DNA from: JANQIV01 sp050117315
GTDB lineage: Bacteria; Bacteroidota; Ignavibacteria; Ignavibacteriales; Melioribacteraceae
NCBI GenBank assembly: GCA_050117315.1
Contig: JASFMY010000193.1
Coordinates: 1 to 7,319 of the forward strand
Length of the DNA stretch: 7,319 bases
Direction: 5' to 3'
Below are positions 6,221-7,319 of this stretch, in pieces; positions within the stretch are counted from its first letter, which is position 1; each line of letters begins with the position of its first letter. A program made the position numbers and the translations under genes. The notes beneath the pieces are model-generated. The model saw nothing but the letters and a program-made list of their open reading frames with translations, had not been told where the DNA came from and did not search any database.

Positions 6221-7230
6221 TTCAAAAGCAACATCTTCTTGGTTAACATTCCCCGCGAAGTTTCTATTCTGTATAAGTAAACTCCGCTGGGTAAATGTGA
6301 GGCATTAAATTCTACGCTGTGTGTGCCGGCTGTCCTAATTTCATTCACAATCGTTTCTACTTCCCGGCCTAAAATATCATATATCTTTATGCTTACTCTG
6401 CCTTCCTCGGGAAGCGTGTAGCTTATTATTGTTGCCGGGTTGAATGGATTGGGGTAATTTTCTATACTTAATTCAGATGATTCATTACTTAAATTTTCAC
6501 TTCCCGGCGTTTCTTCTGATTCAATGCCGAGATTCTTTAATTGTATTTTTGCATATTTGGCAAAAATGTTTTCAGGATAGTTTGATAATACTTTGCTGTA
6601 ATCCTCTATAGCGTCATCTGGGTTATTTAGAGAAAATTCATGAATATAACCTTTTGATATAAGGGATTCGCACACTAAATTTTCATTAAATGTTTTTGAG
6701 TCTTCTTCGCCGTATGAAAGAATTATATTATCTAATGTCTCTAACGCTTGGTAATAATTTTGTTGACTGGTGTAATAATCTGCTGAATATAGCTCAGCGG
6801 TTCCGTGCAGATTTTGCAAGTCATTATTTGTTATAATTTCATCGAGGAAGGTCTTCATTCCTTCGAAATCACGATTTTGTTTATAGGAGTCAGCCGCAAG
6901 TTTTATTGCTGTTGGAGCAAAATCCGATGCGCTGTTGGATAAGATAAACGTTTTGCATCCTTTAATTATTGTTTCAAAATCTTCAACATAATTTTCTTTG
7001 TTGAAGTTTTTTTCCAATATCGCTTTGTTGACTTCTGTTAGAATAGCCTGGTAATTATTATTAAGTGCGCTGAATTCTTCGTAGGCAAAATCTTTTTCCC
7101 AATCTTCGGTTTGTATACTGCCCGCGCCGCGTTTTGATGCGCTGCAAACTGAATAATAATTCCATGTTACATTTCCGTATGTAGTTTCGTTAGGATCGCC
7201 GCTGAAGGTATTGTTGAACGAAACCGCCAA
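6217..7230 (-). CDS. TPR protein with T9SS sorting domain, 5' end missing or frameshifted
   Basis: The frame encodes about 337 residues. Residues 1-30 (GNVTWNYYSVCSA) resemble the last strands of a beta-helix or similar extracellular domain. Residues about 45-235 are helical with TPR-like pairs (for example ISKGYIHEFSLNNPDDAIED, 191-210, and QQNYYQALETLDNIILSYG). A Ser/Glu-rich linker (237-257) leads to a T9SS type A sorting domain (258-337, NYPNPFNP to KKMLLLK). It is thus the C-terminal part of a surface or secreted cargo protein, but no signal peptide is present. The frame is bounded by a TAA at 7275-7273. The only usual start codon near its 5' end is a TTG at 7230 with no ribosome binding site; no ATG there is in frame. 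Either the gene lost its 5' part, or a one-base loss in the A6 run at 7274-7269 split it from upstream sequence. The frame and domains are secure; a functional start is not. Confidence 0.7.
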   Translation of the reverse strand: MAVSFNNTFSGDPNETTYGNVTWNYYSVCSASKRGAGSIQTEDWEKDFAYEEFSALNNNYQAILTEVNKAILEKNFNKENYVEDFETIIKGCKTFILSNSASDFAPTAIKLAADSYKQNRDFEGMKTFLDEIITNNDLQNLHGTAELYSADYYTSQQNYYQALETLDNIILSYGEEDSKTFNENLVCESLISKGYIHEFSLNNPDDAIEDYSKVLSNYPENIFAKYAKIQLKNLGIESEETPGSENLSNESSELSIENYPNPFNPATIISYTLPEEGRVSIKIYDILGREVETIVNEIRTAGTHSVEFNASHLPSGVYLYRIETSRGMLTKKMLLLK

Positions 7231-7249
7231 AGCGGCAGCACCGTGTTCA

Positions 7250-7279
7250 TTGAAATATTGAGTGAGTATTTTTTATATT
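7250..7279 (+). promoter_or_regulatory. Possible promoter for the right-edge plus-strand gene
   Basis: TTGAAA at 7250-7255 and TATATT at 7274-7279 are separated by 18 bases, a plausible sigma-70-like pair. It would place transcription start about 25 bases before the ATG at 7311. In AT-rich DNA such matches arise easily, and Bacteroidota often use a different consensus. Confidence 0.3.
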
Positions 7280-7298
7280 CTTCCATCACCACAAAAAT

Positions 7299-7304
7299 AA
7301 GGAG
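7299..7304 (+). promoter_or_regulatory. Ribosome binding site of the right-edge gene
   Basis: AAGGAG followed by the six-base spacer TAAGAA and ATG at 7311. Strength and spacing are like those of the other two starts in the window. Confidence 0.45.
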
Positions 7305-7310
7305 TAAGAA

Positions 7311-7319
7311 ATGGGAGAA
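7311..7319 (+). CDS. First codons of a probable divergent gene, cut by the window edge
   Basis: ATGGGAGAA (Met-Gly-Glu) follows a good ribosome binding site and a possible promoter, so a plus-strand gene probably begins here, divergent from the TPR gene. Only three codons are visible, so nothing can be said of function. If real, it leaves fewer than 100 bases for the missing 5' end of the TPR gene and supports the view that the latter is truncated. Confidence 0.4.

Overview
The window most likely comes from an Ignavibacteria-like (Bacteroidota/Chlorobi-side) or related FCB-group bacterium. Two proteins end in type IX secretion (T9SS) type A sorting domains with the NYPNPFNP signature followed by a beta-sandwich ending in ...LLK, which is typical of that lineage. 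The DNA between genes is very AT-rich. Gene starts carry strong GGAGG-type Shine-Dalgarno sequences, which argues against classical Bacteroidia.

Layout, left to right. Bases 1-75 are the first 25 codons of an unrecognised minus-strand gene with a good ribosome binding site. Bases 76-566 contain no convincing gene; they hold a 16-bp palindrome, a ~54-bp imperfect inverted-repeat element (copy A) and two ~38-bp tandem repeats. Bases 567-716 hold a decayed minus-strand remnant of a T9SS sorting domain, overlapped by one possible terminator and preceded by the better terminator of the large gene. Bases 811-5838 encode a 1675-residue secreted nuclease. Bases 5839-6216 are intergenic: gene 1 leader, a second copy (B) of the inverted-repeat element, and a strong terminator. 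Bases 6217-7230 encode the C-terminal part of a TPR protein with a T9SS sorting domain; its start is missing or frameshifted. At the right edge (7311-7319) a plus-strand gene appears to begin.

The central gene is an ExeM/NucH-type extracellular endonuclease. Its order is signal peptide, lamin-tail domain, three tandem 183-residue lamin-tail-like repeats, OB-fold, endonuclease/exonuclease/phosphatase (EEP) domain with all expected catalytic motifs, a bactofilin-like beta-rich domain, and the T9SS sorting domain. It is probably exported by Sec, carried over the outer membrane by T9SS, and degrades extracellular DNA at the cell surface or in biofilm.

I see no defence system, CRISPR array, transposase or RNA gene. 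The most unusual signals are the enlarged nuclease architecture, the sorting-domain remnant, the repeated intergenic element, the shared terminator core after both cargo genes, and the broken start of the TPR protein.
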